The translations under genes and the position numbers were made by a program. A stretch of DNA of 64,000 nucleotides. Source: a bacterium. GTDB taxonomy: Bacteria > Zhuqueibacterota > Zhuqueibacteria > Zhuqueibacterales > Zhuqueibacteraceae. A model generated the notes under the pieces. That model was not told the origin of the DNA and ran no database searches. It saw only the letters and a program-made list of their open reading frames with translations. Positions 23,644 through 33,430 of the stretch are shown in pieces (the first letter of the stretch is position 1; each line of letters begins with the position of its first letter). The stretch is from NCBI GenBank assembly GCA_023150945.1, contig JAKLJX010000001.1, forward strand, positions 434,001 to 498,000, given 5' to 3'.

Positions 23644-26600
23644 ATGTGGTTCAGGACTATTGTGATTGGCTTGGCAGCCGGCCTCGTTCTGTCGTGGCCA
23701 AGTAAACTTCTCGCGCAATGGGACAACCTCAAATTCGAGCGTATTTCCCTCGAACAGGGGCTTTCCCAAAACACCATTTATTGCCTTCTGCAGGATCGCA
23801 AAGGCTTCATGTGGTTTGGCACGCAGGACGGGCTGAACAAATTCGACGGCTATGATTTCAAGGTGTACAAACATGATCCGCAGAATCCCAATAGCTTGAG
23901 CAACAACGTCGTCCGGGCAATCCATGAATCCCGCGACGGAACACTTTGGATCGGCACCAACGGCGGCGGGCTTAACAAACTTGTCCTGGAGGGAACGAAT
24001 CGCGCGGAAGAAACCTTCACGCTGTTCAAGCATGATCCGCAAAACCCCAACAGCTTGAGCGACAATTATGTCTTGGCGATTCATGAAGATTCCCGCGACC
24101 ACGGCGGCGTGCTTTGGATCGGCACTCGATATGGAGGGCTAAACAAGCTCGAAGTGAAAACGGGAAGAGTTACACGTTACCAAAACGATCCCGGCAATGC
24201 CAACAGCCTGAGTGACAACTACATCATCTCGATCTCTGAAGATCAGGCCGGTACGCTTTGGATCGGCACATATGGCGGCGGCTTGAATAAATTTGATCGG
24301 GAAAAAGAAATTTGGGATCGCTATCAATTCGCCTCCATGAGTCCCGCTGATTTGGGCCACAATCAGATCAGAACGATTTATGAAGACCGCGCGGGCACCC
24401 TTTGGATCGGTACCGGCGGCGGACTCGACAAGCTTGTCCTGGAAGGATCGAGCCGGCAGAACGGTGCCATCACGCATTATCACCACAATCCGAATGACCC
24501 TGCCAGTTTGAGCGCGAATGCAGTCTGGTCGATCTGCGAAGATGAATCGGGCCGGCTTTGGATCGGCACCGGCATTGGACTCAATCAATTCGATCGCGTC
24601 ACGGAGAAATTCCAGCGCTATCACCACGATCCTGATGATCCCAGCAGCCTGAGTGATAATTATGTCCGCGCGATTGGCGCCGACCGCTCCGGCATGCTTT
24701 GGATCGGCACCTGGAACGGCGGCCTCAACAAGCTCGATCACCGCAGAGGGATGTTCGCGCATTACCGCACCATTCCGAATGATCCCAACAGCCTGGGCCA
24801 TAACAATGTCCGCGCGATTTACGCCGGCCGCGACAGCGTGCTCTGGATCGGAACGCGCGGCGGCGGGCTTGACAAATTTGACCGGAAGAAGAAAATTTTT
24901 ACGCATTACGCGGAAGACCCCAAAGGCTTGAGCCATAATTATGTCTGGTCGATTTTTGAAGATCGCGCTGGCGAGTTTTGGATTGGCACCTATGGCGACG
25001 GACTGAAGAAATTCGATCGCAAAACAGAACGCTTTACGCATTACCGGCACGATCCGGCCAACCCCCGCAGTCTGAGTCACAAGCACGTCACGCCGATCTA
25101 TGAGGACCGCAGCGGTGTGCTCTGGGTTGGAACCGACGGCGGTGGACTCAACCGGTTTGATCGCGCTGAAGAAACGTTCAAACATTATAAACATGATGCC
25201 AACGATTCCACCAGCTTGAGCCACGACGGCATCTGGTCGATCTTGCAAGACCACGCTGGCACATTATGGATCGGAACAGCCGGTGGTGGACTCAATGAGT
25301 TCGATGCAAAAAGCGAAACATTCAAACATTACAAAAATGATCCGCATGACTCGCAGAGCCTGAGCAATAATCACGTTTTCTGCATTCACGAAGATTCCCG
25401 CAACGCGGGGATACTTTGGCTCGGCACCTGGGGCGGCGGGCTGAACAAATTCCATACGGCCACCGGGAAATTTGTCAATTACACTGAAAAAGACGGGCTG
25501 CCCAATGACGTGATTTATGGAATTTTGGAAGATGATCACGGCAATCTTTGGCTCAGCACCAATAAAGGTATTGCGCGATTCAACCTCCAAACCGAAACGT
25601 TCAAGAACTACAACATCCATGATGGGCTGCAAAGCTATGAATTCAACGGCGGCGCTTATCACAAAAGTAAAAGCGGCGAAATGTTCTTTGGCGGCATCAA
25701 CGGCTGCAATGCCTTCTATCCCGGTGAGATCAAAGACAACGCCTACATTCCTCCCATCGTGATTGCGGCGGTCAAGAAATTCGATCAAATCGCCAAGCGC
25801 GATATTGCGGCGGCGGATGAAATCGCGCTTTCCTACAAGGACAAGTATCTGACCTTCGAATTCGTCGCGCTCGATTACACCAATCCCGAGAAAAACCGGT
25901 ATGCTTACATGATGGAAGGTTTTGACAAAACCTGGATCGACGCCGGCAACAGGCGCTTCGTGAGTTACACCAATCTCGATCCGGGAAAATATGTGTTCAA
26001 AGTCAAAGGCTCGAACAATGACGGCGTTTGGAACGAAGCGGGCGTTGCGGTAAGAATTGCGATTGCCCCGCCGCCGTGGAAAACCTGGTGGGCTTATGCG
26101 CTTTACGTTTTATTCGCGGCGAGTTTGTTGTATGGCGTTCGCCGCTACGAGTTGAATCGCCTGCGCCTGAAGAACCAGTTGCAGCTCGAACACGTGGCAG
26201 CGGAAAAGCTGAAAGAGCTGGATCATCTGAAATCCAAATTTTTTGCCAATATCTCCCACGAATTTCGCACGCCGCTGACGCTGATTCTCGGGCCGCTGGA
26301 AAATGTCGCCGCCAAGATTTCCGACACGGCGATCAAAAAACAACTCGCCATGGCCTTCGAGCATGGCCGGCGCTTGCTGCGGCTGATCAACCAGATTCTC
26401 GATCTTTCCAAACTCGAGGCCGGCGGCATGGAATTGAAAGCGAGCCGCAACAATCTGATTCCCTTTTTGAAGGGAATCGTTTTTGTTTTCGAATCGCCGG
26501 CTGAAGCGCGACAGATTACGCTGGATTTTCGCTCGAGCTACACGAATCTGGCGGTTTACTATGATATCGAGAAGATGGAACAGGTTTTCTATAACCTGAT

Positions 26601-27852
26601 CTCGAACGCCATCAAATTCATTCCTCCGGGCACGGACGGAAAAATCACTGTGACCGTGACGCAGTCGCAGATATCGCTGCTCAAAAAGCTGCCGCCCAAT
26701 GTGGAATGCGTGCGCATCAGCATCAAGGACACCGGCATTGGCATTCCGGCGGATCAGCAGCCGCACATTTTCAACCGCTTTTATCGCGCCGAGAATTTGC
26801 CGCGCAACTCGCAACCGGGCACTGGCATCGGCCTGGCGCTGGCCAAGGAGATTGTGGAATTGCATTTCGGGCAAATCGACATGAACAGCGAGGAGGGCCG
26901 GGGCACGGAATTCATTGTGACGCTGCCGCTGGGCAAGGACCATTTGGCGGCAAATCAAATCGTTGAAGATGATGAGCCTGGCGAGAACAGACTATCGCGG
27001 CGCGTGCCGGAGAAGATTCTTTCCGGTGTTTTGCCGGAGAACGACCAAGCTGCCGACACCGAGAGTGAGCGTGAAAGCGAAGCGCAAGACGTCATCTTGA
27101 TCGTGGAAGACAACCAAGAGGTCCGGACTTTTATTCGGCAATACCTGGAGCCGGACTACGCCGTTGCCGAGGCCATGAATGGGCGCGATGGTTTTGAAAA
27201 GGCCGCGACCGCTATTCCCGATCTCGTTATCTGCGATGTCATGATGCCCGAGCTGGACGGCTACGAGTTGTGTCATGCTCTAAAGAACGACGAAAGAACC
27301 AGTCACATTCCGATTATTCTGTTGACGGCCATGGGCGGCGAGGAAAACAAGCTGCAAGGTTTGCAAACCGGCGCCGATGATTACTTGACCAAGCCGTTCA
27401 GCTCCAAAGAGCTGCTGGCGCGGGTGGAAAATCTCATCGTGCAGCGCCGCAAGCTGCGCGAACGGTTCAGCCGCGAAATTGTGCTCAAACCGAGCGAGAT
27501 AGCCATTACTTCAACAGATGAACGTTTTCTCAATCGTGTAAAAGAAGCCGTGGAAAAAAATCTCGGCGACGAGGAGTTTTCCGTCGAAGATTTGGGGCGC
27601 GAAGTGGGGATGAGTCGCGTCCAGCTTCACCGCAAGCTTAAAGCGTTGACCAATCAATCCGCGGGCGAATTCATTCTCTCCATGCGCCTGCAGCGCGCGG
27701 TTGACTTGTTGAAACAAAACGCCGGCACCGTCGCCGAAATCGCTTACATGATTGGCTTCAACACGCCCAATTATTTTGCCAAATGTTTCCGCAAGCAGTT
27801 TGGTTGCTCACCGTCGGAGTACAAGATGAATCATTCGCGGGAAACCACATAA
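23644..27852 (+). CDS. Hybrid two-component system: Reg_prop sensor, kinase, receiver, AraC output
   Basis: 1402 residues holding a complete signalling chain. Signal peptide (1-25, ending LLAQ); 13 clear and one weak Reg_prop blades (LWIGT-GGGLNKF type) to about 700, i.e. two seven-blade propellers; Y_Y_Y domain (about 720-800); membrane helix near 815; HisKA with ISHEFRTPLTL (H872); GHKL ATPase with DTGIGIP and GTGIGLAL; receiver with VICDVMMP (D1198) and TKPF Lys; and an AraC-type double HTH at the C-terminus (MSRVQLHRKLKAL, and the second helix ending SPSEYK). In Bacteroidota such hybrids sense periplasmic oligosaccharides and switch on nearby uptake genes, but no glycan locus is next to it. 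The frame is open to 23572; ATG 23644 is chosen as it directly precedes the signal peptide. Confidence 0.95.
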   Translation: MWFRTIVIGLAAGLVLSWPSKLLAQWDNLKFERISLEQGLSQNTIYCLLQDRKGFMWFGTQDGLNKFDGYDFKVYKHDPQNPNSLSNNVVRAIHESRDGTLWIGTNGGGLNKLVLEGTNRAEETFTLFKHDPQNPNSLSDNYVLAIHEDSRDHGGVLWIGTRYGGLNKLEVKTGRVTRYQNDPGNANSLSDNYIISISEDQAGTLWIGTYGGGLNKFDREKEIWDRYQFASMSPADLGHNQIRTIYEDRAGTLWIGTGGGLDKLVLEGSSRQNGAITHYHHNPNDPASLSANAVWSICEDESGRLWIGTGIGLNQFDRVTEKFQRYHHDPDDPSSLSDNYVRAIGADRSGMLWIGTWNGGLNKLDHRRGMFAHYRTIPNDPNSLGHNNVRAIYAGRDSVLWIGTRGGGLDKFDRKKKIFTHYAEDPKGLSHNYVWSIFEDRAGEFWIGTYGDGLKKFDRKTERFTHYRHDPANPRSLSHKHVTPIYEDRSGVLWVGTDGGGLNRFDRAEETFKHYKHDANDSTSLSHDGIWSILQDHAGTLWIGTAGGGLNEFDAKSETFKHYKNDPHDSQSLSNNHVFCIHEDSRNAGILWLGTWGGGLNKFHTATGKFVNYTEKDGLPNDVIYGILEDDHGNLWLSTNKGIARFNLQTETFKNYNIHDGLQSYEFNGGAYHKSKSGEMFFGGINGCNAFYPGEIKDNAYIPPIVIAAVKKFDQIAKRDIAAADEIALSYKDKYLTFEFVALDYTNPEKNRYAYMMEGFDKTWIDAGNRRFVSYTNLDPGKYVFKVKGSNNDGVWNEAGVAVRIAIAPPPWKTWWAYALYVLFAASLLYGVRRYELNRLRLKNQLQLEHVAAEKLKELDHLKSKFFANISHEFRTPLTLILGPLENVAAKISDTAIKKQLAMAFEHGRRLLRLINQILDLSKLEAGGMELKASRNNLIPFLKGIVFVFESPAEARQITLDFRSSYTNLAVYYDIEKMEQVFYNLISNAIKFIPPGTDGKITVTVTQSQISLLKKLPPNVECVRISIKDTGIGIPADQQPHIFNRFYRAENLPRNSQPGTGIGLALAKEIVELHFGQIDMNSEEGRGTEFIVTLPLGKDHLAANQIVEDDEPGENRLSRRVPEKILSGVLPENDQAADTESERESEAQDVILIVEDNQEVRTFIRQYLEPDYAVAEAMNGRDGFEKAATAIPDLVICDVMMPELDGYELCHALKNDERTSHIPIILLTAMGGEENKLQGLQTGADDYLTKPFSSKELLARVENLIVQRRKLRERFSREIVLKPSEIAITSTDERFLNRVKEAVEKNLGDEEFSVEDLGREVGMSRVQLHRKLKALTNQSAGEFILSMRLQRAVDLLKQNAGTVAEIAYMIGFNTPNYFAKCFRKQFGCSPSEYKMNHSRETT

Positions 27853-28378
27853 CCCGAACCAGCCCGAACGAAGGAAGGCTAAGACCCGCAAAGAACAGAT
27901 TTGACTTCCGTCCTCCATTTGCAGGCAACAAACGATTGGGAATTCTCTGCGAACCTTTGCGGCTTGGCGACTTGGCGTGAGTTTTCTTGCCCAAACTCAC
28001 CTGAGTTGGAGACTCTCAGAATTGTCATAAAACCCGCATAAATGCCGGCTAAAATGGCACCCGCCGCACGAGTCTTCGCTTTTTTGCAGCGAGGCAATTT
28101 TTGAAAAGCTAGATCCTGTTAATCCCGCTCATCCTGCCAAATCGCCTCGCGTGCGGCTCCTGCCCTCAGCTTGCCGGCCTCTGCTCCTGCCTGCCTGAAA
28201 TGCAACAAGACTCTCATCATCAGGACACAAAGGCAAATGGAAAGAGCCTGGTGCCTTTGTGCCTTCGTGGTTCAAATGAGAAGTCCCGCCGGCCGGGCGC
28301 ATTTTTTCCACAAATCCCCACTTGGAATTCGACCGCGTTTTCCCTACCTTCGCCCCGAACCGCAACCCTGGAGGGTTC
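27853..28378. other. Intergenic region with short palindromic repeats
   Basis: No gene supported. It holds degenerate repeats of the type seen in other gaps: TCTGCGAACCTTTGCGGCTTGGCGACTTGGCG near 27,940-27,972, and GACACAAAGGCA (28,212) paired with TGCCTTTGTGCC (28,250-28,262) as an inverted repeat. The promoter for the TIR-CHAT gene should lie in its right half but was not identified. Confidence 0.5.
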
Positions 28379-31300
28379 ATGCCCGGTCACATCTTCATCT
28401 CCCATGCCACGAAAGACGATCCCTTCGTCAAAGAGCTGCGCGTTGCGCTCGAATCCCTGAATCTGCCCGTATGGGTCGACTCCCGCAATTTGCGCGGCGG
28501 GGACAAACTCGCCGTCGAGATCAACTCTGCCATTGAAAACGCGCGCCAGGTCATCGTTGTGCTCAGTCCCAACACCGTCAACTCGCCCTGGGTGCGCAAG
28601 GAAATTTCCAAAGCCCTGGCCATTGAAAAAGCGCGTCAGGCCCAAGGCTTCCGCGTCATTCCGCTCATGTTGCCCGACATCGAGCCGGCGGCACTGACCT
28701 TGTGGTTTGATGAAGAGCCGTTGGGCATCAGAGTGCAGCTCACTGCCGGCGGCATTGCCGAAGCCCTGCCGCAGATTCTCGCGGCCCTCGGCGAAAAACT
28801 GCCGGAGGACTATCAACCCACCAAGAAGATCGACGCAGCGCCGGTGGAAGAATTGGTGCTCAAGCTCGTTGATCCCAAAATTGAATTGCATGACGGAAAA
28901 CAACGCGCCACCGCCACGGCCACGCTGGTGTACGAACCGGCGGACAAAGCCAGCCGCGCGGTGGAAAGCAAACGCTACACCTTCTCCGCGCCGCTCGGAC
29001 CCATCGAAGCCGAGGATCTGCGCTGGTATTTGGAAAGCTACTACCTCTGGCCCACTGGCGTGTTTCAGCAGCGCGCCGAGCGCATCGAAGCGCAACTGCC
29101 GCAGTGGGGACGGGATTTGTACCACGCCGCGTTACGCGATCCGATTGCCGCCGAGGCGCTGCAAGCCTGGAGGAAAAAAGCCGACGGCGCGCAACGCCGC
29201 TTCTCGGTGTTAGTTGACAGCGACCCGCCGGCCGGCGCGGATGATGACACTCGCAAAGCCACTTTGGCCGCGGCGAGCAATGTGCTCAGCCTGCCGTGGG
29301 AATTGCTGCACGACGGGGCCGGCTATCTGTTTCGCGGCAAGAATGCCGTGGCGGTGCGGCGCCGGCTGCCCAACCGCGCGCCGCAAGAGGTGCGCCCCAC
29401 CAGCCTGCCGATTCGCATTCTACTAGTCAGTCCGCGGCCCGAAGACAAAACCACCGGCTACATCGACCATCGCGTCAGCGCCAAGCCATTGGTGGAAGCC
29501 GTGGCGGCCTTGGGCGATTTGGCCGCGCTCACCGTGCTCACTCCGCCCACGCTCGCGGCGTTGCGGCAGGAGCTGAAGCGCGCCAGCGAGGCCAACCAGC
29601 CTTATGATGTGGTGCATTTCGATGGTCACGGCGTTTATGACCGCGAGCACGGCCTGGGCGCGCTGTGCTTTGAAGATCCCCAAGACGCGGACAAGCTGCA
29701 CCACCGCAGCATGCAGCTCGTGCATGCGAGTGAGCTGGCCAGCGATCTGCGCGACTACCGCATTCCCGTGGTGTTTTTGGAAGCCTGCCAAAGCGCCACG
29801 GTGGAAACCGATCCCACGGCCTCGGTGGCCGCTAAGTTGTTGGAATGCGGCGTGGCCGCGGTGGTGGCCATGAGCCACAGCGTGTTGGTGGAAACCGCGC
29901 GGCGCTTCGTGGAGGCGTTCTATGGCAAGCTCGCCGGCGGCAGCCGCGTGGCTGAGGCCATGCTCGCCGGCCAGAACGCGCTGGAAGGCGACAAGTGGCG
30001 CGGCAAGGTCATGGGCGCGGGTGACCTGAAGCTGCACGATTGGTTCGTGCCCGTGCTTTATCAAGAAGAACAAGACCCGCAGCTCGTCACCAGTTTGCCG
30101 GCCGAGGCGGTGCAGCGCCTGCAGGAACGCCGCCAGCAACTGCGCTTTGGCAATTTGCCGGAAACGCCGAGCCACAAGTTTCATGGCCGCAGCCGGCAAT
30201 TGCTGGCCCTGGAGCGGCTGCTGCACACGCAAAACTACGCGGTGGTGCGCGGCACCGGCGGGGCCGGCAAAACCACGCTGGCAGCGGAATTGGGCCGCTG
30301 GCTGGTGAGCAGCAAGCGTTTTGGCCACGCCGCGTTTGTGAGTCTGGAAACCGTGAGCGACGTGCGCGCGGTGCTCGACAGCTTGGGACGCCAGCTTCTG
30401 CCTGAGGGCGCGAACTATTCGGTGGCGCAATACAGAAATTTGGACGAGGCCCTGCAGCCGGTGGAACGCGCGTTGCAGGACAGCCCGACGATCATGGTGC
30501 TGGACAATTTGGAAAGCATTTTGCCTGATGCCAACGGCATTGCACCCGCTGCTGCGGCGCCGGTGGACGAGTTGTTTGCCCTCTGCCGCAAGCTGCTCGC
30601 CAGCCACCCTGCCACACGCATCGTGTTTACCACGCGCGAGGCGCTGCCAGCACCGTTTGACCACAAGGCGCGCGAAAGCGTGCTCGGCCCGCTCGACCGC
30701 AACGAGGCCGTTGAGCTGGTGAGCAGCGTGATGAAACAAGAAGGACTCGAGCCCAAAGCCAGTGACCCGGGCAGCACCCCGCAGGAGATTATTGATTTGG
30801 TGGAGGCAGTGAATTGCCACGCCCGCGCGTTGGTGTTGCTCGGCCGGGAGGTGGCGCGCCAGGGCGTACGCAGCACCACCGCCAATTTGCAGCGGCTGAT
30901 GGCGGAGCTGGAACAAAAACACCCGGGCCAGCGCGAGAATTCTTTGTATGCCAGTGTTGAGCTTTCTTTGCGCCGCTTGCCGGCGGACATGCGCGAGCAG
31001 ATTAAACCACTGGGTCTGTTTCATGGTGGGGCGAATACTTTCACGATCATGCAAACGCTTGAAGTTGATCAGCAAAGCGCAAAGCGCATAGCGCATGGCC
31101 TTGTTGACGTTGGCCTCGGCCAGATGATGAACTACGGCCACCTGCGGCTTGACCCGGCCTTGGCGCCCTACTTGCTTGGGCAAATGAATGAGGCGGAACA
31201 AGCCCAAGCCCGCCAGCGCTGGGCAACAGGCATGCGGCAGTTGTTGGGTTATTTGTATAAAGAAAGATTTAAGAACACCGAACTATCGGCGACGCTCACA

Positions 31301-32737
31301 CTGCTGGAATTGCCCAACCTGCTGGCCCTGCTCGATTGGGCTGCGGAGAATTTGACGCCGGAAGAAGTGGTCGACATAACCAGCAGCTTGGAAACCCTGC
31401 TTCACCACTTCGGCCGGCCGCAGGCTCTGGCGCGGGTGGTGGCTGTGCGCGAGCAGGCGGCAAAGAAATTGGGGGACTGGAGCCATGCGCGGTTTGAAGC
31501 GGAACGCGCTCGCATTGAACGGCTGCTGGAAAGCGGAGACGTGCAAGCGGCTTACACGGCGGCGCAACAGCTCGTGCAGAACTGTTTGAATGCCGGCGAA
31601 CAAGCTTATGCGGGCGCAGGTTATGACATCGCAGTTGCGCATTTTCTGCTCGGCCGCGTGCTCGTAACGGGTGGTGCCGCTGAAGCAGCGCTGTCGCCCT
31701 TGGCTGAGGCGCAAAAACGCTTTCAGCAACTGGCCGATGCCGGCAACACCGACGCCGCGAGGATGGCTTCTGCAGCCATTACCGAAAGCGGCGATTGTTT
31801 GAGGAATTTGGGACGGTTGGAAGAAGCGGCAGCGGCTTATGAAAAGGCTCTCGAGTTGGACAAAAAACGCGGTGATCTGAGAGATATTGCCGCTGGCAAA
31901 TTCCAACTCGGCACGGTGCGGATGCTGCAAAAGAAGTATGCCGAAGCGCTGAAAATCTACGCCGAAGCGCGTGACATTTTCGAGAACCTGGGCGAGCCGG
32001 GCAGCGTGGCCACTGCCTGGCATCAAATCGGCATGGTGCATAAAGAAGCCGGACAGTACGACCGGGCTGAACAGGCCTACCGCCAGTCCCTGGCGATTAA
32101 AGTGGCGCGGAAAAACCGCGCTGGTGAAGCGGGCAGCGTGAACGAACTGGGCAATCTTTATGGTGACATGGGCCGCTTGGAAGAAGCCGTAATCTTCTAC
32201 CGCCAGGCAGCGGATATTTATGCTGCCTTGCCAGACAATGCAAATGAAGGCCGAGCGCGCTACAATATTGCCAACACGCTGATCAAATTGCGGCGCTACG
32301 ACGAGGCCCGTAGCGAGCTGCTGCGCGCCATTGAGTGCGACAAACCCTACGGCCATGCCGCCGAGCCGTGGAAGACGTTTATGGTTTTGCATAATTTGGA
32401 ACAAGCCACGGGCAACCCACAAGCCGCAGCGAGCGCGCGGCAGCAGGCCATTGCCAAATACCTCGCCTACCGAAGGGCGGGGGGAGGCGAACACGAACGT
32501 TCCGCGCAGATTTGTGGCGCTGTCGCTCAAGCCATTGGTGCAGGCCAAGCAGTGGCAATTCAACAGGCGCTGGCGCAAATTGCCGGAGCAAGAGAAACTT
32601 CTGCTTCGGATAGACTCTTCATCTCCAAACTGCAGGCCATTCTCTCCGGCGATCGCAACCCCGCCCTTGCCTCAGATCCAAATTTGTACTATCAAGCTGC
32701 GGCAGAATTGCAACTGCTGCTGGAGAAGTTGCGGTAA
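28379..32737 (+). CDS. TIR-CHAT-NB-ARC-TPR protein, predicted NLR-like immune or cell-death sensor
   Basis: 1452 residues in four modules. (1) TIR domain, 1-135: HIFISHATKDDPFVKEL at the start and NSPWVRKEISKA, with E75 at the place of the NADase catalytic Glu. (2) CHAT caspase-like protease, about 195-560: SLPWELLHDGAGYLF, the His motif VVHFDGHG (H417) and the Cys motif VFLEACQSA (C470). (3) STAND/NB-ARC ATPase, about 600-900: Walker A GTGGAGKTT (K631), Walker B MVLDNLE (D709), sensor FTTRE. (4) helical region then about six TPR repeats (about 1080-1370), e.g. RNLGRLEEAAAAYEKALEL. In NLR-like systems the repeats sense a trigger, the ATPase oligomerises, and the effector kills or arrests the cell. 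Having two potential effectors (NAD-cleaving TIR and protease CHAT) in one chain is unusual. GGAGG five bases upstream fixes the ATG. No partner gene is adjacent; target and trigger are unknown. Confidence 0.92.
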   Translation: MPGHIFISHATKDDPFVKELRVALESLNLPVWVDSRNLRGGDKLAVEINSAIENARQVIVVLSPNTVNSPWVRKEISKALAIEKARQAQGFRVIPLMLPDIEPAALTLWFDEEPLGIRVQLTAGGIAEALPQILAALGEKLPEDYQPTKKIDAAPVEELVLKLVDPKIELHDGKQRATATATLVYEPADKASRAVESKRYTFSAPLGPIEAEDLRWYLESYYLWPTGVFQQRAERIEAQLPQWGRDLYHAALRDPIAAEALQAWRKKADGAQRRFSVLVDSDPPAGADDDTRKATLAAASNVLSLPWELLHDGAGYLFRGKNAVAVRRRLPNRAPQEVRPTSLPIRILLVSPRPEDKTTGYIDHRVSAKPLVEAVAALGDLAALTVLTPPTLAALRQELKRASEANQPYDVVHFDGHGVYDREHGLGALCFEDPQDADKLHHRSMQLVHASELASDLRDYRIPVVFLEACQSATVETDPTASVAAKLLECGVAAVVAMSHSVLVETARRFVEAFYGKLAGGSRVAEAMLAGQNALEGDKWRGKVMGAGDLKLHDWFVPVLYQEEQDPQLVTSLPAEAVQRLQERRQQLRFGNLPETPSHKFHGRSRQLLALERLLHTQNYAVVRGTGGAGKTTLAAELGRWLVSSKRFGHAAFVSLETVSDVRAVLDSLGRQLLPEGANYSVAQYRNLDEALQPVERALQDSPTIMVLDNLESILPDANGIAPAAAAPVDELFALCRKLLASHPATRIVFTTREALPAPFDHKARESVLGPLDRNEAVELVSSVMKQEGLEPKASDPGSTPQEIIDLVEAVNCHARALVLLGREVARQGVRSTTANLQRLMAELEQKHPGQRENSLYASVELSLRRLPADMREQIKPLGLFHGGANTFTIMQTLEVDQQSAKRIAHGLVDVGLGQMMNYGHLRLDPALAPYLLGQMNEAEQAQARQRWATGMRQLLGYLYKERFKNTELSATLTLLELPNLLALLDWAAENLTPEEVVDITSSLETLLHHFGRPQALARVVAVREQAAKKLGDWSHARFEAERARIERLLESGDVQAAYTAAQQLVQNCLNAGEQAYAGAGYDIAVAHFLLGRVLVTGGAAEAALSPLAEAQKRFQQLADAGNTDAARMASAAITESGDCLRNLGRLEEAAAAYEKALELDKKRGDLRDIAAGKFQLGTVRMLQKKYAEALKIYAEARDIFENLGEPGSVATAWHQIGMVHKEAGQYDRAEQAYRQSLAIKVARKNRAGEAGSVNELGNLYGDMGRLEEAVIFYRQAADIYAALPDNANEGRARYNIANTLIKLRRYDEARSELLRAIECDKPYGHAAEPWKTFMVLHNLEQATGNPQAAASARQQAIAKYLAYRRAGGGEHERSAQICGAVAQAIGAGQAVAIQQALAQIAGARETSASDRLFISKLQAILSGDRNPALASDPNLYYQAAAELQLLLEKLR

Positions 32738-32848
32738 TCTCACCGCCGCAAAGACGCGCCAGCGCCGCGCCTCTACGCCGTTGCCATCAACTGGCTGTCA
32801 TCCAGAAGGGACCTTGTGAAGCACTCGGCACCGCGCTGTCGCGGCAAG

Positions 32849-32999
32849 CGTAGCCCCGGCCCCTTGTGGGCCGCTGTTAGGGTCCGGCAATTCGTGCATG
32901 TGGCATTGCCCCACTCGTAGCCCCGGCCCCTTGCGGGCCGCTGTCACGGTCCGGCAATTCGTGCACGTGGCATTGCCCCACAAGGGGGCAGGGCTACGC
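32849..32999. repeat. Tandem 67-bp units closed by an inverted end
   Basis: Two direct copies of a 67-bp unit (32849-32915 and 32916-32982), each beginning CGTAGCCCCGGCCCCTTG and ending GTGGCATTGCCCCA. The right end (32976-32999, CCACAAGGGGGCAGGGCTACG) is the reverse complement of the unit start, so the whole block has terminal inverted repeats of about 22 bp. No coding content. It resembles a small non-autonomous or REP-type element. Confidence 0.85.
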
Positions 33000-33083
33000 C
33001 GCAGCAACGAATAGCGGCCTGTCATCCTGATCAGGGGCAGTGCTCAGGTCTTCACAGGGCCATTAGCCTGATAAAACGCAACT

Positions 33084-33276
33084 CAAAGGAAATCGCCAAC
33101 AGATAGAAACCACCCAGCGGATGCAAAGCTTCAAATCAGTTGGGTTGTTTCTATCCGCTGGAGGGAATGGTTGTTTTCAGAACAAAGGAAATCGCCAACA
33201 GATGGAAACCACCCAGCGGATGAAAAGCTCCAAATCAGTTGGGTTGTTTCTATCCGCTGGAGGAAATTGTTGTTTT
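33084..33276. repeat. Two tandem palindromic units of about 99 bp
   Basis: Direct copies at 33084-33182 and 33183-33276. Each contains an internal inverted repeat: CCAACAGATAGAAACCACCCAGC pairs with GTTGGGTTGTTTCTATCCGCTGG (mostly through G-U-compatible changes), loop about 22 bases. A third, single unit lies at 34662-34726. The pairing-compatible differences suggest a structure kept in RNA or DNA. Confidence 0.85.
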
Positions 33277-33430
33277 GGGAGCAACGATTTCACTCTAGAA
33301 AAACGACGGGATGACGTGAGCTGTCGGTTTGTGATCGTGGGGTTGTGCCTTGTGCTTCACAGGGTACCTGCTGGACGACAACCGGCTGCGGAGCGACTGC
33401 CAATGCCGCGCAGCAACGGTGTGCCACCTC

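Noticed and set aside
29423-31207. 594-codon minus-strand frame opposite the TIR-CHAT gene
   Set aside because: Antisense shadow of a gene whose domains are clear in the plus direction.
33084-33276. Possible CRISPR array
   Set aside because: Only two units with a 99-bp period, both containing the same inverted repeat and near-identical spacers; no cas genes.
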